From Burkholderia sp. 9120 (lineage in GTDB: Bacteria; Pseudomonadota; Gammaproteobacteria; Burkholderiales; Burkholderiaceae), in the NCBI RefSeq assembly GCF_000745015.1, contig NZ_JQNA01000002.1:2914001-2978000 (forward strand): 64,000 nt of DNA, written 5' to 3'. Below, piece after piece: positions 10,056 through 20,884 of this stretch. The translations under genes and the position numbers were made by a program. A model generated the notes under the pieces. That model was not told the DNA's origin and ran no database searches. It worked only from the letters and a program-made list of their open reading frames with translations. How positions within the stretch are numbered: position 1 is the first letter of the stretch; each line of letters begins with the position of its first letter.

Positions 10056-10490
10056 ATGGAATTGAATAACCTGAAGCCGGCTGAAGGCGCGAAGCACGCA
10101 AAGCGTCGCGTTGGTCGCGGCATCGGCTCCGGCCTCGGCAAGACCGCTGGCCGTGGTCACAAAGGTCAGAAGTCGCGTTCGGGCGGCTTTCACAAGGTTG
10201 GCTTCGAAGGCGGTCAAATGCCGCTGCAACGTCGCCTGCCGAAGCGTGGCTTTACTTCGCTGACGAAGGAATTCGTTGGTGAAGTGCGCCTCTCTGATCT
10301 GGAGAAGCTGCCGGTCGACGAAATCGATCTGTTGGCTCTGAAACAAGCCGGCCTGATTGGCGAGATGATCACGAGCGCCAAGATCATCAAAACCGGCGAG
10401 TTGAAGCGCAAGGTCGTTGTGAAGGGTCTGGGTGCGACGAAGGGTGCGCGCGCCGCTATCGAAGCAGCCGGCGGCTCGTTCGCCGAGTAA
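10056..10490 (+). CDS. rplO: 50S ribosomal protein L15
   Basis: Late-assembly 23S rRNA-binding protein. The protein is 144 aa, starting [20 protein letters not shown], with the glycine-rich signature [23 protein letters not shown] at 10056 follows AAGGAG (10044-10049) by 6 bases; the in-frame TTG at 10050 is too close. Confidence 0.97.
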   Translation: MELNNLKPAEGAKHAKRRVGRGIGSGLGKTAGRGHKGQKSRSGGFHKVGFEGGQMPLQRRLPKRGFTSLTKEFVGEVRLSDLEKLPVDEIDLLALKQAGLIGEMITSAKIIKTGELKRKVVVKGLGATKGARAAIEAAGGSFAE

Positions 10491-10538
10491 CGCGCAAGTC
10501 GATTTTGCCGTCACTAGCATTAGCATCGGAGAAGGTAC

Positions 10539-11885
10539 TTGGCTAACAGCCCGAGTCTCGCAAAACCCGGTCGCGGCGCGGCGAAGTTTGGCGATCTGCG
10601 TCGGCGAGCAGTGTTTTTGCTGCTGGCGTTGATCGTCTATCGTATCGGCGCGCATATTCCGGTGCCGGGTATTGACCCGGACCAACTGGCAAAGTTGTTC
10701 CAAAGCCAGTCGGGCGGCATCCTTGGCATGTTCAACATGTTTTCGGGTGGTGCGCTTTCGCGGTTCACGATTTTTGCGCTGGGGATCATGCCGTACATTT
10801 CGGCGTCGATCATCATGCAGCTGCTGGCGATTGTGTCGCCGCAGTTGGAAGCGCTAAAAAAGGAAGGGCAGGCGGGACAGCGGAAGATTACGCAGTACAC
10901 GCGTATCTTCACAGTTCTGCTGGCGACGTTCCAGGCATTTGGCATTGCCGTCGCACTGGAAAATCAGCCGGGCCTGGTGATCGATCCGGGGATGGTGTTT
11001 CGTTTGACGACGGTCGTGACGCTGGTGACTGGCACGATGTTCCTGATGTGGCTGGGTGAGCAGATCACGGAGCGCGGGCTTGGCAACGGTATCTCGATCA
11101 TCATTTTCGGCGGTATTGCGGCGGGCTTCCCGAACGCGATCGGTGGTCTTTTCGAACTGGTGCGAACCGGCTCGATGAGCATCATCTCGGCGATTATCGT
11201 GGTCGCGCTGATTGCTGCAGTGACGTATCTGGTGGTGTTCATTGAACGCGGCCAGCGCAAGATTCTTGTGAACTACGCGAAGCGGCAAGTCGGCAACAAG
11301 ATTTACGGCGGACAGTCTTCACATCTGCCGCTGAAGTTGAACATGTCGGGCGTGATTCCGCCGATCTTTGCATCGTCGATCATTCTCTTCCCGGCAACCA
11401 TCCTGAACTGGTTTAGTTCGGGGTCGCGTACCAGCTGGTTCGCAGACACGTTGCATAACGTGGCCGAAGCTCTTAAGCCAGGCCAACCCGTGTACGTGTT
11501 GTTGTACGCGTTGGCGATCGTCTTCTTCTGTTTCTTCTACACCGCATTGGTGTTTAACAGCAGAGAAACGGCCGACAACCTGAAGAAGAGTGGCGCTTTC
11601 GTCCCTGGCATCCGCCCGGGCGATCAAACGGCGCGATACATCGACCGCATCTTGACGCGTCTGACGCTGGCCGGTGCGATCTATATCGTTTTTGTTTGTC
11701 TGCTGCCCGAGTTTCTGGTACTGCGCTGGAACGTGCCGTTTTATTTTGGTGGAACGTCGCTGCTGATCATTGTCGTCGTCACAATGGATTTCATGGCGCA
11801 GGTGCAGTCGTACGTTATGTCGCAACAGTATGAATCGCTGCTGAAGAAAGCTAATTTCAAAGGCGGCGGCGTCCCGATGCGTTGA
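10539..11885 (+). CDS. secY: Protein translocase subunit SecY
   Basis: Channel subunit of the SecYEG translocon in the inner membrane. The protein is 448 aa with ten predicted membrane helices and conserved elements such as [13 protein letters not shown] (residues 33-45), [14 protein letters not shown] and [14 protein letters not shown]. The start is TTG at 10539, giving [13 protein letters not shown], with GGAGAAGG just upstream; no ATG occurs before the conserved start. Position between rplO and infA is standard. The rare start codon may limit expression compared with the ribosomal genes. Confidence 0.97.
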   Translation: MANSPSLAKPGRGAAKFGDLRRRAVFLLLALIVYRIGAHIPVPGIDPDQLAKLFQSQSGGILGMFNMFSGGALSRFTIFALGIMPYISASIIMQLLAIVSPQLEALKKEGQAGQRKITQYTRIFTVLLATFQAFGIAVALENQPGLVIDPGMVFRLTTVVTLVTGTMFLMWLGEQITERGLGNGISIIIFGGIAAGFPNAIGGLFELVRTGSMSIISAIIVVALIAAVTYLVVFIERGQRKILVNYAKRQVGNKIYGGQSSHLPLKLNMSGVIPPIFASSIILFPATILNWFSSGSRTSWFADTLHNVAEALKPGQPVYVLLYALAIVFFCFFYTALVFNSRETADNLKKSGAFVPGIRPGDQTARYIDRILTRLTLAGAIYIVFVCLLPEFLVLRWNVPFYFGGTSLLIIVVVTMDFMAQVQSYVMSQQYESLLKKANFKGGGVPMR

Positions 11886-11893
11886 AAGGACTT

Positions 11894-12112
11894 ATGGCCA
11901 AAGACGATGTTATCCAGATGCAGGGTGAAGTCATCGAAAACCTGCCTAACGCTACCTTCAGGGTGAAGCTGGAAAACGGCCATGTCGTATTGGGACACAT
12001 ATCCGGCAAGATGCGGATGCACTACATCCGAATCTTGCCGGGCGACAAGGTGACGGTTGAATTGACGCCTTACGATCTGTCGCGTGCGCGGATCGTGTTC
12101 CGGGCGAAGTGA
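11894..12112 (+). CDS. infA: Translation initiation factor IF-1
   Basis: Binds the 30S A site during initiation. The protein is 72 aa, exactly the family length, starting [20 protein letters not shown] with the S1/OB-fold core [17 protein letters not shown] at 11894 follows AAAGGA by 4 bases. The upstream in-frame TTG overlaps the secY stop and is not needed. Burkholderia often carries more than one infA; this is the one in the spc cluster. Confidence 0.97.
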   Translation: MAKDDVIQMQGEVIENLPNATFRVKLENGHVVLGHISGKMRMHYIRILPGDKVTVELTPYDLSRARIVFRAK

Positions 12113-12132
12113 TTTGAAAAAAGGGTAATATC

Positions 12133-12249
12133 ATGAAAGTGATGGCATCGGTTAAGCGCATTTGCCGCAATTGCAAGATCATCAAGCGCAAAGGCGTTGT
12201 GCGCGTGATTTGCAGCTCTGATCCGCGCCACAAACAGCGTCAAGGCTGA
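12133..12249 (+). CDS. rpmJ: 50S ribosomal protein L36
   Basis: 38-aa zinc-ribbon protein starting [20 protein letters not shown] and ending PRHKQRQG. The metal ligands C11, C14, C27 and a histidine near residue 33 are present, so this is the zinc-binding form. GGGTAAT lies upstream of ATG 12133. Its place between infA and rpsM is the universal one. Confidence 0.97.
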
Positions 12250-12291
12250 ACGCCGCGCTTTTTGCTAGCGCTTTTTGTTTGAGGAAAAACA

Positions 12292-12657
12292 ATGGCTCGT
12301 ATCGCAGGGGTTAACATCCCGAATCACCAGCATACCGAAATCGGCCTGACGGCTATTTACGGTGTCGGCCGCACGCGCTCGCGCGACATTTGCGTCGCTG
12401 CTGGTGTGGCATTTTCGAAGAAGGTCAAAGACCTGAACGACGCAGACCTCGAAAAGCTGCGTGAAGAAGTCGGCAAGTTCATCGTTGAAGGCGATCTGCG
12501 CCGTGAAACGACGATGAACATCAAGCGCCTGATGGATCTCGGCTGCTACCGTGGCGTGCGGCATCGTAAGGGCTTGCCCCTGCGCGGCCAACGTACGCGT
12601 ACGAATGCCCGTACGCGCAAGGGTCCGCGTCGTGCAGCGCAATCGCTGAAGAAGTAA
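12292..12657 (+). CDS. rpsM: 30S ribosomal protein S13
   Basis: Head protein contacting P-site tRNA and 50S. The protein is 121 aa, starting [20 protein letters not shown] and ending with the basic tail [20 protein letters not shown]. First gene of the alpha set. The 42 bases before it include two copies of GCGCTTTTTG and the ribosome-binding site GAGG. Confidence 0.98.
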   Translation: MARIAGVNIPNHQHTEIGLTAIYGVGRTRSRDICVAAGVAFSKKVKDLNDADLEKLREEVGKFIVEGDLRRETTMNIKRLMDLGCYRGVRHRKGLPLRGQRTRTNARTRKGPRRAAQSLKK

Positions 12658-12685
12658 GCGGAACTGACAGTTACAGGAAAACGTA

Positions 12686-13090
12686 ATGGCTAAGGCTTCG
12701 AACAACTCCGCGGCGCAACGCGTTCGCAAGAAGGTCAAGAAGAACGTCGCCGAGGGCGTGGTTCACGTTCACGCGTCGTTCAACAACACCATCATCACGA
12801 TCACCGATCGTCAAGGCAATGCACTTGCTTGGGCAACGTCGGGTGGTCAGGGCTTCAAGGGTTCGCGTAAATCGACCCCGTTTGCAGCTCAGGTGGCAGC
12901 CGAATCGGCAGGCCGCGTGGCGATGGAATACGGCGTGAAGAACCTCGAAGTGCGGATCAAGGGCCCCGGTCCTGGCCGTGAGTCGGCGGTGCGCGCGTTG
13001 CATGGTCTTGGCATCAAGATCACCGCGATCTCCGACGTGACTCCGGTCCCGCACAACGGCTGCCGTCCGCCGAAGCGTCGTCGTATCTAA
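12686..13090 (+). CDS. rpsK: 30S ribosomal protein S11
   Basis: Platform protein near the E site. The protein is 134 aa with the conserved blocks [20 protein letters not shown] and [16 protein letters not shown] at the end. AGGAAA stands 5 bases before the start. Confidence 0.98.
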   Translation: MAKASNNSAAQRVRKKVKKNVAEGVVHVHASFNNTIITITDRQGNALAWATSGGQGFKGSRKSTPFAAQVAAESAGRVAMEYGVKNLEVRIKGPGPGRESAVRALHGLGIKITAISDVTPVPHNGCRPPKRRRI

Positions 13091-13102
13091 GACGCCGATT
13101 TT

Positions 13103-13144
13103 ACAAGCGCCTGTTGCCGCCCTGCGCGGCGGCAGGCCGCTTGT
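13103..13144 (+). other. Intercistronic stem-loop between rpsK and rpsD
   Basis: Extended inverted repeat: ACAAGCG (13103-13109) pairs with CGCTTGT (13138-13144), with inner GCCGCC/GGCGGC arms around a short loop. No T-run follows, so processing or mRNA stabilisation is as likely as termination. It lies in the 147-base gap before rpsD. Confidence 0.5.
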
Positions 13145-13237
13145 GCTATTGAATTGACTAAGCCCACCGTTCGACCCAAAGGGTTCGAACTAGCGCAAGT
13201 GCGAGCACCTGCGTGATTAATCATAGAAGGAATCAAC

Positions 13238-13861
13238 GTGGCACGTTATATCGGCCCTAAGGCCAAGCTGTCCCGCCGTGAAGGCACTGACCTCTTCCTG
13301 AAGAGCGCCCGTCGTTCGCTCGCTGACAAGTGCAAGCTCGACAGCAAGCCCGGCCAGCACGGCCGCACCTCGGGTGCACGCACGTCCGACTACGGTACGC
13401 AGTTGCGCGAAAAGCAAAAAGTGAAGCGCATCTACGGCGTTCTTGAGCGTCAATTCCGTCGTTACTTCGCTGAAGCGGACCGCCTGAAGGGCAACACGGG
13501 TGAAAACCTGCTGCAGTTGCTCGAATCGCGTCTGGACAACGTCGTGTATCGCATGGGCTTCGGCTCGACGCGTGCTGAAGCGCGTCAGCTGGTCGGCCAC
13601 AAGGCGATCACGGTGAACGGCGTCGTGTCGAACATCCCGTCGATGCAAGTGAAGGCAGGCGACGTCGTTGCCGTGCGCGAACAGAAGAAGAAGCAAGCGC
13701 GTATTCTCGAAGCGCTGTCGCTGGCTGAGCAAGGCGGTCTGCCGAGCTGGGTCGCTGTGGATTCGAAGAAGTTCGAAGGCACGTTCAAGTCGAAGCCGGA
13801 ACGCAGCGACATCGCTGGCGATATCAACGAAAGCCTGATCGTCGAATTGTATTCGCGGTAA
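13238..13861 (+). CDS. rpsD: 30S ribosomal protein S4
   Basis: Primary 16S-binding protein; in E. coli it represses the alpha operon. The protein is 207 aa, starting [20 protein letters not shown]. It has the S4 RNA-binding domain near residues 97-160 ([20 protein letters not shown]). The N-terminal cysteines of the zinc form are absent. GAAGGAA lies upstream of the start. Confidence 0.97.
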   Translation: MARYIGPKAKLSRREGTDLFLKSARRSLADKCKLDSKPGQHGRTSGARTSDYGTQLREKQKVKRIYGVLERQFRRYFAEADRLKGNTGENLLQLLESRLDNVVYRMGFGSTRAEARQLVGHKAITVNGVVSNIPSMQVKAGDVVAVREQKKKQARILEALSLAEQGGLPSWVAVDSKKFEGTFKSKPERSDIAGDINESLIVELYSR

Positions 13862-13872
13862 TCGGATTAATG

Positions 13873-13914
13873 GCCGGGGCACCCCGATTGCGTTGCGCAA
13901 GGGGGCGTCTCGGC
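13873..13914 (+). other. Possible stem-loop between rpsD and rpoA
   Basis: A G/C-rich imperfect inverted repeat (GCCGGGGCACCCC against GGGGGCGTCTCGGC) around a loop with TTGCG/CGCAA. A weak T-rich stretch follows. It may modulate rpoA expression; pairing is imperfect. Confidence 0.35.
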
Positions 13915-13985
13915 TGTTTATTTTCAGGTTGTTACCGGTCAGCCTTATCGGTGTAACGAGCCGAGGGTATTGAAAAGGAAAACCT

Positions 13986-14963
13986 ATGCAAACCAGTTTG
14001 TTGAAGCCCAAGATCATCGCAGTTGAATCGCTTGGCGAGAGCCATGCGAAAGTGGTCATGGAACCGTTTGAACGCGGTTACGGCCACACCTTGGGTAACG
14101 CGCTTCGGCGCGTGCTGTTGTCGTCGATGATCGGCTACGCGCCGACCGAAGTGACGATCGCAGGCGTCGTACATGAGTATTCGACGCTCGACGGTGTGCA
14201 AGAGGATGTGGTCAACCTGTTGTTGAACCTGAAGGGCGTGGTCTTCAAGCTGCATAACCGTGACGAAGTGACGGTTACGCTGCGCAAGGAAGGCGAAGGC
14301 GTTGTCACCGCTGGCGACATCGAACTCGCACACGATTGCGAAGTGATCAACCCGGATCACGTGATTGCGCATCTGTCGAAGGGCGGTAAGCTTGACGTTC
14401 AGATCAAGGTCGAAAAGGGCCGCGGCTATGTGCCGGGCAATGTGCGTCGTTATGGCGAAGAGTCGGCCAAGATCATCGGCCGTATCGTGCTGGACGCGTC
14501 GTTCTCGCCGGTTCGCCGTGTGAGTTACGCCGTTGAAAGCGCTCGCGTCGAGCAGCGTACCGACCTCGACAAGCTCGTGATGAACATCGAAACGAACGGT
14601 GTGATCTCGCCGGAAGAAGCGATCCGTCAATCGGCTCGCATTCTGGTTGATCAACTGTCGGTGTTTGCTGCTCTGGAAGGCACCGAAGCAACGGCGGAAG
14701 CGCCGTCGCGTGCGCCGCAGATCGATCCGATCCTGCTGCGTCCGGTCGATGATCTCGAACTGACGGTTCGTTCCGCGAACTGCCTGAAGGCTGAGAACAT
14801 TTACTACATCGGCGATCTGATCCAGCGCACGGAAAACGAACTGCTCAAGACCCCGAATCTGGGTCGCAAGTCGTTGAACGAAATCAAGGAAGTACTGGCG
14901 TCGCGTGGTTTGACGCTTGGCATGAAGCTCGAAAACTGGCCGCCGGCAGGTCTGGACAAGTAA
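13986..14963 (+). CDS. rpoA: DNA-directed RNA polymerase subunit alpha
   Basis: Assembly scaffold and activator target of RNA polymerase. The protein is 325 aa. The N-terminal dimerisation domain (about 1-235) contains [20 protein letters not shown], and the C-terminal domain (about 245-325) has the two helix-hairpin elements with [25 protein letters not shown] precedes ATG. A strong terminator follows, separating it from rplQ. Confidence 0.98.
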
Positions 14964-15005
14964 GTCGAGAGTCATACCGGGACAGAACCCGCTGCTGCAC
15001 TGGCA

Positions 15006-15048
15006 AAGACGCGGATTTTCCTTTAAAATCCGCGTCTTGTCTTTTTTT
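15006..15048 (+). terminator. Intrinsic terminator between rpoA and rplQ
   Basis: Perfect 14-bp stem AAGACGCGGATTTT (15006-15019) / AAAATCCGCGTCTT (15025-15038), 5-base loop, and a T7 run at 15042-15048. This meets all criteria for Rho-independent termination on the plus strand, and it is inside the classical alpha operon. Confidence 0.88.
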
Positions 15049-15061
15049 ACTACCGGCCCGT

Positions 15062-15090
15062 GCACTCACACCTCCTGGTGAATCGAGTGC
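15062..15090 (+). other. Second stem-loop in the rplQ leader
   Basis: GCACTC (15062-15067) pairs with GAGTGC (15085-15090), with an inner CACC/GGTG and a TCCT loop. It sits about 40 bases before the rplQ start, downstream of the terminator, and could be part of an independent rplQ leader. Confidence 0.45.
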
Positions 15091-15132
15091 GATAGAAGAG
15101 CTGGACCAAAACTCTGAATCGAAGGAATTAAC

Positions 15133-15525
15133 ATGCGTCACCGTCATGGTTTGCGGAAACTGAACCGCACGAGCAGCCACCGTCTGGCAATGCTCCGTAA
15201 TATGTCCAACTCGCTGATCGCGCACGAAGTCATCAAGACTACGCTGCCGAAGGCAAAAGAACTCCGTAAAGTTGTCGAGCCGCTGATCACGCTCGGCAAG
15301 AAGCCGTCGCTGGCAAATCGTCGTCTGGCGTTCAACCGCCTGCGCGATCGTGACTCGGTCACGAAGCTGTTCGAAGTTCTGGGCCCGCGTTACGCTACCC
15401 GTCCGGGCGGCTACCTGCGCGTGCTGAAGTTCGGCTTCCGCAATGGCGACAATGCGCCGATGGCACTGGTCGAACTGCTCGACCGTCCGGAAGTTGAAGA
15501 AGTCGAAGTGCAAGAAGCTGAGTAA
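15133..15525 (+). CDS. rplQ: 50S ribosomal protein L17
   Basis: Exit-tunnel protein, 130 aa, starting [20 protein letters not shown] with the motif [27 protein letters not shown] lies 6-7 bases upstream. Last gene of the ribosomal cluster; an intrinsic terminator follows 16 bases after the stop. Confidence 0.97.
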   Translation: MRHRHGLRKLNRTSSHRLAMLRNMSNSLIAHEVIKTTLPKAKELRKVVEPLITLGKKPSLANRRLAFNRLRDRDSVTKLFEVLGPRYATRPGGYLRVLKFGFRNGDNAPMALVELLDRPEVEEVEVQEAE

Positions 15526-15541
15526 GCTTTTAGCACCAAAG

Positions 15542-15576
15542 AAAAGCCAGGCATCTAGCCTGGCTTTTTTGTTTTT
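15542..15576 (+). terminator. Terminator of rplQ
   Basis: AAAAGCCAGGC (15542-15552) / GCCTGGCTTTT (15558-15568), 5-base loop ATCTA, T-run 15565-15570 and then GTTTTTG. Confidence 0.88.
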
Positions 15577-15715
15577 GGGAGCCGAAAGCGAGCTCGATAA
15601 ATATCCGCCGCGACAAAACGCCCGAGGTCGTCTGTTTGCCGTGGTCTCGTCTGCGGGAGCATGGGGCTAGGTGATACGATAACGGCACCTGAATCGTGCG
15701 TCGCCGGAGTCTGTT

Positions 15716-16048
15716 GTGAGCCTGAGTGTGACCTTGATTCTGACCACGGTTCCGGATGCGGCCGTCGCTCAGAAACTTGCTACGGATGCGCTGGCCGCGC
15801 GGTTATGCGCGTGCGTCACGCAGCTAGGCGCCGTGCAGTCCAGCTATCACTGGCAGGGCACGATCGAGACTGCGCAAGAGATCCAGTTGCTGTTCAAGAC
15901 CAGCTCCGCACGTGCGTTGGAGCTTGAGCAATACATTCACACGCATCATCCCTACGACACGCCGGAAATCCTCTCGTGGCAAGCGACGGCATCCGCCGCG
16001 TACGGCCAGTGGATCACCGCTGAAACCCAACGTCCCCTCCATGTTTAA
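15716..16048 (+). CDS. cutA: Divalent-cation tolerance protein CutA
   Basis: Small trimeric protein of the CutA1 family, linked to copper and other divalent metal tolerance; the exact biochemical role is unsettled. The protein is 110 aa and follows the family pattern: LILTTVPDAAVAQKLA at the start, LCACVTQLGAVQSSYHWQG in the middle, and HPYDTPEILSWQA near the C-terminus. The start is GTG at 15716. The stop overlaps the dsbD start by 8 bases, so the two are probably coupled, as cutA-dsbD pairs are in many proteobacteria. Confidence 0.93.
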   Translation: MSLSVTLILTTVPDAAVAQKLATDALAARLCACVTQLGAVQSSYHWQGTIETAQEIQLLFKTSSARALELEQYIHTHHPYDTPEILSWQATASAAYGQWITAETQRPLHV

Positions 16049-17912
16049 CGGTCTTGACCGACGTGCGCGCGCAGCGCTGCGCACCGTATTTCTGCTGCTC
16101 GCCAGCCTCTTACTCGCGCAGTTCGGCACGCTCGCCCGTGCCGCGGACGACTTTCTGGACCCCGCGGTTGCCTTCAAATTCAGCGCGACGGAGAAACCGG
16201 GCGAAGTCGACGTGACCTACAAGATCGCGGACGGCTACTACATGTACCGCGAGCGCTTCGCCTTCGCGACCCGCAACGGCACGACCACGATCGGCGAGCC
16301 GCAACTGCCCGCTGGTCACGTGAAGTTCGATCAGACCTTCAACAAGAATGTCGAGACGTATCGTAACGAACTGACGATCCGCATCCCGATCAAGCAGGCC
16401 AGCGGCCCTTTTGATCTGGCCGTGACGTCGCAAGGCTGCGCCGATGCCGGCATTTGCTATCCGCCGATGGAGCGCGTCTACCACGTCAGCGGCGATGCTT
16501 TGCAGGCAGCCGTGAGCACACCGGCTCCTGCCGCCGCGCAGCAATCGCCGGCTGCCGGCGCGCCTTGGTATGAGCGCGCCACGAGCGCCGACTATGCGCA
16601 GTCGCTGCTGCAAGGCGGTGGGTTCTTCGCGATCATCGGGCTCTATTTCGTCGCCGGCGCGGTGCTCAGCTTGCTGCCGTGTTCGTATCCGATGATTCCG
16701 ATCCTGTCTGCGATCATCATCGGAGAAGGCGCGCGGGTGACGCGTGCCCGCGGTTTTGCTTTGTCGCTGGCGTATGTGATCGGTATGGCGCTTGTGTACA
16801 CCGCGCTGGGCGTCGCCGCCGCGATGGTCGGCCAGAGTCTCGGCGCGTGGTTGCAGAATCCGTGGGTGCTCGGCGCGTTCGGCGTTCTGCTGACGATTTT
16901 CGCGCTGACGCTGATCGCGGGCTTCGATATCGCGTTGCCGCAGCGTTGGCAGGACGGTGTGTCGCGCGCATCGACGGGACGTTCCGGCGGCAAGTTCGTC
17001 GCGGTCGCTGTGATGGGGGCGTTGTCGGCACTGGTCGTTGGGGCCTGTATGACAGCGCCGCTGTTTGCCGTGCTCGCGTTTATCGCACATACCGGCGACG
17101 CCGTGCTTGGCGGCGCTGCACTGTTCTCTATGGGCCTCGGACTCGGCGTGCCGTTGCTGATCCTTGGGCTGGGCGCCGGCACGCTGTTACCGCGTGCGGG
17201 CGCGTGGATGGACGGCGTCAAGGTCTTCTTTGGCGTGGTGCTGCTCGCGGCAGCGCTGTGGATCGTCTGGCCGGTGCTCGGCGCGACCGCGACCATGCTG
17301 TTGAGCGCGCTCTGGCTGCTGATTGCCGCTGCGTCACTCGGGTTGTTCTCGGCGCCGGGCGTTGAGGTGTCGGTCTGGCGTCGCTTGGGCCGGGGTTTCG
17401 GTGCGGCGCTTGCCATCTGGGCCGCGGTGCTGCTGGTCGGTCTGGCGGCCGGATCGTCCGATCCGCTGCGGCCGCTTGCGGTGTTGGCCGCACGCGGCCA
17501 GGGGGCGTCTGTCGCTAATGCCGCCAATAAGCCCGGTACGGCGGCGCAGGACGATCTGACGTTTGCGACAGTCCGTTCATCAACGGAGCTTGACCAGGCC
17601 GTCAAAACGGCCGCTCAACCCGCCATGCTCGATTTCTATGCGGACTGGTGTGTCAGCTGCAAGGAGATGGAGAAGTTCACCTTCAGCGACCCGCGTGTGC
17701 AGGCGAAATTGAAACAGATGAATCTGCTGCGCGCCGACGTTACGGCGAACAATGCGGACGATCAAATGCTGCTCAAGCGTTTCAGCCTGTTCGGACCGCC
17801 CGGCATCATTTTCTTCGATCAGGGCGGGAAGGAAGTGCTGCGGGTGGTTGGGTACGAGTCCGCGGATAAGTTCTTGCGTAGTTTGGACCGGGCGAGCGCG
17901 CCGGGAGCGTGA
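16041..17912 (+). CDS. dsbD: Thiol:disulfide interchange protein DsbD
   Basis: Inner-membrane electron conduit that carries reducing power from cytoplasmic thioredoxin to periplasmic DsbC and cytochrome c assembly. The protein is 623 aa with all three modules: an N-terminal signal (residues 10-35) and periplasmic alpha domain with C133 and C139 (motif CADAGICYPP); a multi-helix beta domain with C214 (LLPCSYPMIPIL) and C336 (VVGACMTAPL); and a thioredoxin-like gamma domain with the CVSC motif (C537, C540). All six redox cysteines are present. ATG 16041 lies inside the end of cutA; the open frame upstream lacks similarity. Confidence 0.96.
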   Translation: MFNGLDRRARAALRTVFLLLASLLLAQFGTLARAADDFLDPAVAFKFSATEKPGEVDVTYKIADGYYMYRERFAFATRNGTTTIGEPQLPAGHVKFDQTFNKNVETYRNELTIRIPIKQASGPFDLAVTSQGCADAGICYPPMERVYHVSGDALQAAVSTPAPAAAQQSPAAGAPWYERATSADYAQSLLQGGGFFAIIGLYFVAGAVLSLLPCSYPMIPILSAIIIGEGARVTRARGFALSLAYVIGMALVYTALGVAAAMVGQSLGAWLQNPWVLGAFGVLLTIFALTLIAGFDIALPQRWQDGVSRASTGRSGGKFVAVAVMGALSALVVGACMTAPLFAVLAFIAHTGDAVLGGAALFSMGLGLGVPLLILGLGAGTLLPRAGAWMDGVKVFFGVVLLAAALWIVWPVLGATATMLLSALWLLIAAASLGLFSAPGVEVSVWRRLGRGFGAALAIWAAVLLVGLAAGSSDPLRPLAVLAARGQGASVANAANKPGTAAQDDLTFATVRSSTELDQAVKTAAQPAMLDFYADWCVSCKEMEKFTFSDPRVQAKLKQMNLLRADVTANNADDQMLLKRFSLFGPPGIIFFDQGGKEVLRVVGYESADKFLRSLDRASAPGA

Positions 17913-18069
17913 GCGGGATTGGTTGAGCTTTATGCGTGCCCGAGCCGTGGCGTAGCCGGCGTGGCGGCGACACGCCCGGGTGCTGAGTTGCCCGCCGCGT
18001 AGCCCAATTCGACTCGCGTGTCGTTTCCGTGAATTCTGTCCAGGCGCAGCCGCATCACGCAGAATCTGA

Positions 18070-18093
18070 GCACGTCAGCACGTCAGCACGTCA
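18070..18093 (+). repeat. Short tandem repeat, 3 x 8 bp (GCACGTCA)
   Basis: Three perfect copies in the 223-base gap between dsbD and the PDZ gene, about 40 bases before the latter's start. Nothing else recognisable in the gap. Confidence 0.7.
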
Positions 18094-18135
18094 GCAAAAG
18101 AAAGCAACTGCGTCACCCTAAAAAAGGACGAACCG

Positions 18136-19428
18136 GTGCGACCGACGAAGACGAACAACGCCAAGCGTGACAACCGCTTCGAGAACTCATCCAAAGCCGC
18201 CGGGACTCTGATCGGCACCCTTCTGCTGACGCAAGCGCTGTTCACGTCTCACGTTTTCGCCGCAAGCGAATCAACCGAGCCGCAAAGTGCAACTCCATCC
18301 GCAACCACTTCCACGTCTGAAGTGATCCAGCGCGACGGCAAGTACTACCTCTACCAGAACGGTAAGTCCCTCAATGCCACCGGCTATGACGATCTGGAAA
18401 TCGAACAACACGATAATTTCCCCGATCTCGCCGAAGCCCGGCTCGGCTCGCAATACGGATTGCTGGACGCGAAAACGGGCACAGTCGTGCTGCCGTTCGC
18501 GTATCAAAGCGTTAAAACCGGCACGCTCGACGCCATCGGCCTGATTCAGGTGGGTAAAGACGATCGAATCAGTTTCGTCCAGAGCGATGGCCGTCCGGCA
18601 AAGTCTCCGAGCTACGACGCGATCGGCGATTTCGACGAATCAGGGCAAGCCCTCGCCGAACGTGACGGCAAGTTGTTCATGCTCACGTTTAGCAATGGCC
18701 AGTTGCGAGGCGAGGACGCCGCGCCGCGATACCTGCCGAGCATCGTCCTGCCGCCCGGATTACGCGAACACGCCACGAATCCGAATGGCCCGTTGAACGG
18801 CACCTACGTGGCGTCGCTCTATCCGGATCTGAAAACGGCGTGGGACGCCTGGCGCAAAGGGCAACTGCTCGAACCCGCGCAGCCGGCGGTGGTGGTGAAG
18901 GGCGATATTGCCTACGTGTCATTCGGCATTCTGGTCGGTTCGCAGTTGCCCGCCATGCCCAATACGTTGCGTGCCTGCCAGAGCGAGCATGGCCTGGTGC
19001 TGCGTGATACGTCGCAGGCACGGGGATGCGCGTCGACTGCGAAGCCGCTGTTTCGCTTCCAGCGTGAGGCGGACGGCTCGCTGCGGTGTACCAACTGCGA
19101 CAGGGGTATGCCCGACAAATGGCTGCGTCTGCCGGCGGCGACGCTATCGCTGGTTGGCATCGGGATTGGCATTTCCAAGCCGGTGAGCGACACGGGCGCG
19201 CTGGTGCGCGCAGTGATTCCCGGCGCGCCGGCACAACTTGCCGGCGTGAAGGCTGGCGATCGCATCACGAGCATCGACGGCCAGTCCACGGCGGCGATGT
19301 CGCTCGAGCAGATCACCGCGTTGATTCGAGGTCAGCCGGCTACCACTGTGAAGCTGGGAATCGAGCGGGAGACCAAACAACTGGAATTGAGTGTCGAGCG
19401 CAAAGCGATCGTGGTGGAGGCTGACTAA
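18136..19428 (+). CDS. Exported protein with WG-repeat-like region and C-terminal PDZ domain
   Basis: 430 aa, function unknown. Residues 21-42 form a signal peptide ending near SHVFA-AS. Residues about 60-180 resemble WG/KWG repeats, with paired segments such as ARLGSQYGLLDAKTGTVVLP. Residues 280-320 contain four cysteines (C...C at about 281 and 298, then CTNC). The C-terminus (about 340-425) is a PDZ domain: ALVRAVIPGAPAQLAGVKAG followed by DRITSIDGQ. No protease domain is visible, so it is likely a periplasmic binding or scaffold protein. The start is GTG with AAGGA upstream. The hemB-side terminator lies beyond the stop. Confidence 0.7.
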   Translation: MRPTKTNNAKRDNRFENSSKAAGTLIGTLLLTQALFTSHVFAASESTEPQSATPSATTSTSEVIQRDGKYYLYQNGKSLNATGYDDLEIEQHDNFPDLAEARLGSQYGLLDAKTGTVVLPFAYQSVKTGTLDAIGLIQVGKDDRISFVQSDGRPAKSPSYDAIGDFDESGQALAERDGKLFMLTFSNGQLRGEDAAPRYLPSIVLPPGLREHATNPNGPLNGTYVASLYPDLKTAWDAWRKGQLLEPAQPAVVVKGDIAYVSFGILVGSQLPAMPNTLRACQSEHGLVLRDTSQARGCASTAKPLFRFQREADGSLRCTNCDRGMPDKWLRLPAATLSLVGIGIGISKPVSDTGALVRAVIPGAPAQLAGVKAGDRITSIDGQSTAAMSLEQITALIRGQPATTVKLGIERETKQLELSVERKAIVVEAD

Positions 19429-19553
19429 AACGGGCATCGGGGTTGGGCGAAGAAGCCCGCGCACGACCAACGGCAAGCGCCTCGCTGCAGCGGCACCGTA
19501 GCACCCACGGCACCCACGGCGGTCGCCTCTCTCGCCACCCGCAAGAACCCCAT

Positions 19554-19592
19554 AAAAAAAACGGAGACACGACCTTAAAGTCGCGCCTCCGT
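19554..19592 (-). terminator. Terminator of hemB (minus strand)
   Basis: Stem ACGGAG (19561-19566)/CTCCGT (19587-19592) with an inner CGAC/GTCG pairing, and an A8 run at 19554-19561 that reads as T8 on the minus strand, just downstream of hemB. Confidence 0.8.
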
Positions 19593-19637
19593 TCTTTTCA
19601 CCGCCTTACCTCACGCCCCAAAGCGCAGCGCATCAAC

Positions 19638-20836
<1,199 letters not shown>

Positions 20837-20884
20837 TGGGCGGCCGGAAAAGCCGTCTGGCCTTGCTCCCGGCACCCGTAGAGC

